DNA from: Palsa-504 sp963819785 | Lineage (GTDB): Bacteria > Actinomycetota > Actinomycetes > Streptosporangiales > Streptosporangiaceae | Length of the DNA stretch: 64,000 nucleotides | Assembly: GCA_963819785.1 (NCBI GenBank) | Contig: CAWFXW010000024.1 | Location: forward strand, 124,001 to 188,000 | Direction of reading: 5' to 3' | Shown here: positions 62,907-64,000 of the stretch, one piece after another | Numbering within the stretch: position 1 is the first letter of the stretch | How the letters are laid out: every line of letters begins with the position of its first letter | Notes under the pieces: generated by a model | What the model was told of the DNA's origin: nothing | The model's database searches: none | Seen by the model: the letters and a program-made list of their open reading frames with translations, nothing else | Position numbers and translations under genes: made by a program

Positions 62907-64000
62907 GTGACCTTGCAATTTCACGACACCGCCACGCGCACGGTGCGCGAGTTCGCGCCGCTGGTGCCCGGCCAGGTTTCGGTGTACCTGTGCGGTGCCA
63001 CGGTGCAGGCGCCGCCGCACATCGGCCACCTGCGGTCGGGCGTGTGCTTCGACGTCGCGATCCGCTGGCTGGAGGCCAGCGGCTACCGGGTGACCTACTG
63101 CCGCAACGTCACCGACGTCGACGACAAGATCCTGCGCACCGCGGCCGCCGAGGGCGTCGCCCCGTGGATCGTCGCCGAGCGCAACCAGCGCGCGTTCACC
63201 TGGGCCTACGACGCGGTGGGCTGCCGCCCGCCGGACATCGAGCCGCGCGCCACCGGTCACGTCCCGGAGATGATCGTGCTGATGCGCCGGCTCATCGAAG
63301 GCGACCACGCCTATGCGGCCGGCGGGGACGTGTACTTCGACGTGCGTTCGTTCCCCGCCTACGGCGCGCTGTCCGGCCAGCGGCTCGACCAGATGCGCCC
63401 GGCCGAGGACTCCGACGACGCCGGGCTCAAGCGCGACCCTCGCGACTTCGCGCTGTGGAAGGCGGCCAAGCCCGGCGAGCCGTACTGGGAGACGCCGTGG
63501 GGGCCGGGGCGGCCCGGCTGGCACCTGGAGTGCTCGGCGATGTCCACCAAGTACCTGGGCCCCGCGTTCGACATCCACTGCGGCGGGATGGACCTGATCT
63601 TCCCGCACCACGAGAACGAGATCGCCCAGTCCCAGGCGGCCGGCGACGGCTTCGCCCGGTACTGGCTGCACAACGGCCTGCTCGGCCTGGCCGGGGAGAA
63701 GATGAGCAAGTCGCTCGGCAACTCCCTGCTGGTCACCGACGTGCTGACCCGGGTCCGGCCGGCCGAGCTGCGCTACTACCTGGTCCAGGCGCACTACCGC
63801 TCGATGCTGGAGTTCTCCGAGGAGGCGCTGGAGGAGGCGGTGGCCGCCTACCAGCGGATCGAGCGTTTCGTGCTGCGCGCCGCCGAGGTGCTGGCCGGCC
63901 TGGGCGTGGACGTCACCCAGCCGGGGCCTGGCGATGAGGAGAACGAGGAGCTGCCCACGTCGTTCCGTTCGGCGATGGACGAGGACCTGGCCGTGCCGGC
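62907..64000 (+). CDS. cysS: Cysteinyl-tRNA synthetase (C-terminus beyond window)
   Basis: Charges tRNA-Cys. GTG 62907; 364 residues visible. Zinc and ATP motifs: YLCGATVQAPPHIGHLRSG (HIGH), NVTDVDDKIL, PGWHLECSAMSTKYLG, IHCGGMDLIFPHHENEIAQS and KMSKSLGNSL. Position after ispF is standard in actinobacteria. Because it overlaps no other gene and runs off the edge, the anticodon-binding end is not visible. Confidence 0.96.
   Translation, partial: MTLQFHDTATRTVREFAPLVPGQVSVYLCGATVQAPPHIGHLRSGVCFDVAIRWLEASGYRVTYCRNVTDVDDKILRTAAAEGVAPWIVAERNQRAFTWAYDAVGCRPPDIEPRATGHVPEMIVLMRRLIEGDHAYAAGGDVYFDVRSFPAYGALSGQRLDQMRPAEDSDDAGLKRDPRDFALWKAAKPGEPYWETPWGPGRPGWHLECSAMSTKYLGPAFDIHCGGMDLIFPHHENEIAQSQAAGDGFARYWLHNGLLGLAGEKMSKSLGNSLLVTDVLTRVRPAELRYYLVQAHYRSMLEFSEEALEEAVAAYQRIERFVLRAAEVLAGLGVDVTQPGPGDEENEELPTSFRSAMDEDLAVP

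Overview
The window looks like a chromosome segment of a very GC-rich actinomycete. The evidence is mycothiol synthesis (mshA), Lsr2, an HspR-controlled dnaK operon, CarD, SenX3/RegX3, DUF397/DUF5753 regulator pairs, and GTG/TTG starts with GTGA/ATGA overlaps. Gene order in several blocks matches mycobacteria and streptomycetes. The lineage is probably Streptosporangiales-like, but the sequence alone does not prove that. No rRNA, CRISPR array or complete insertion sequence was seen.

Layout. 0-6.7 kb: leftward heat-shock operon dnaK-grpE-dnaJ-hspR-clpB, with two HAIR-type HspR operators ahead of dnaK. 7.2-9.3 kb: a membrane Fe-S reductase. 9.3-22.3 kb: an accessory region of low coding density. 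It holds two WhiJ-like HTH/DUF397 pairs, dcd, a tRNA-Gly whose 3' end is repeated 1.29 kb away on the far side of a toxin-antitoxin pair, and gene debris (integrase, PAS, GNAT and VapC fragments, an SRPBCC remnant). It ends with a frameshifted pyrH. 22.4-34.9 kb: a mostly rightward housekeeping block: SDR, ppa (leftward), dacB, DUF2342 protease, tilS, hpt, ftsH, folE, an MprF-like protein, folP, folK, DUF3180. 35-38 kb: a large secreted propeller/lectin protein divergent from a tiny secreted peptide. 38-46.5 kb: DUF2520-panC-coaX, an NlpC/P60 hydrolase, an ArgA-like GNAT, lsr2, clpC. 46.6-53.2 kb: mutY, a membrane-anchored protein, radA, a TIM-barrel isomerase, BKACE, HTH, DUF2516. 53.2-60 kb: M56/BlaI, macrodomain, YbjN, mshA, gpmA, senX3-regX3. 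60.2-64 kb: a lipoprotein, a Ser/Ala-rich membrane protein, carD, ispF, cysS (cut by the window edge).

The genes serve protein quality control (ClpB, ClpC, FtsH, DnaK system), folate, pantothenate/CoA, isoprenoid and mycothiol synthesis, DNA repair (MutY, RadA) and envelope remodelling (DacB, NlpC/P60, MprF-like). Four genes normally present in these blocks are absent where expected: folB, panD, disA, ispD.

Two themes recur. First, several conserved genes carry apparent one-base indels or lack a usable start codon (grpE, pyrH, mutY, the 60.2-kb lipoprotein, tilS, carD/ispF). This suggests either indel errors in G/C runs or real decay. Second, short GC-rich tandem repeats are unusually common, in spacers and in the tails of proteins. 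The most interesting items are the tRNA-Gly-flanked toxin-antitoxin islet with its nested operator, the four-copy structured 55-bp repeat upstream of the NlpC/P60 gene, the dispersed CCGAACGGGCCGTGG element, and the chimeric HTH-DUF5753 regulator.
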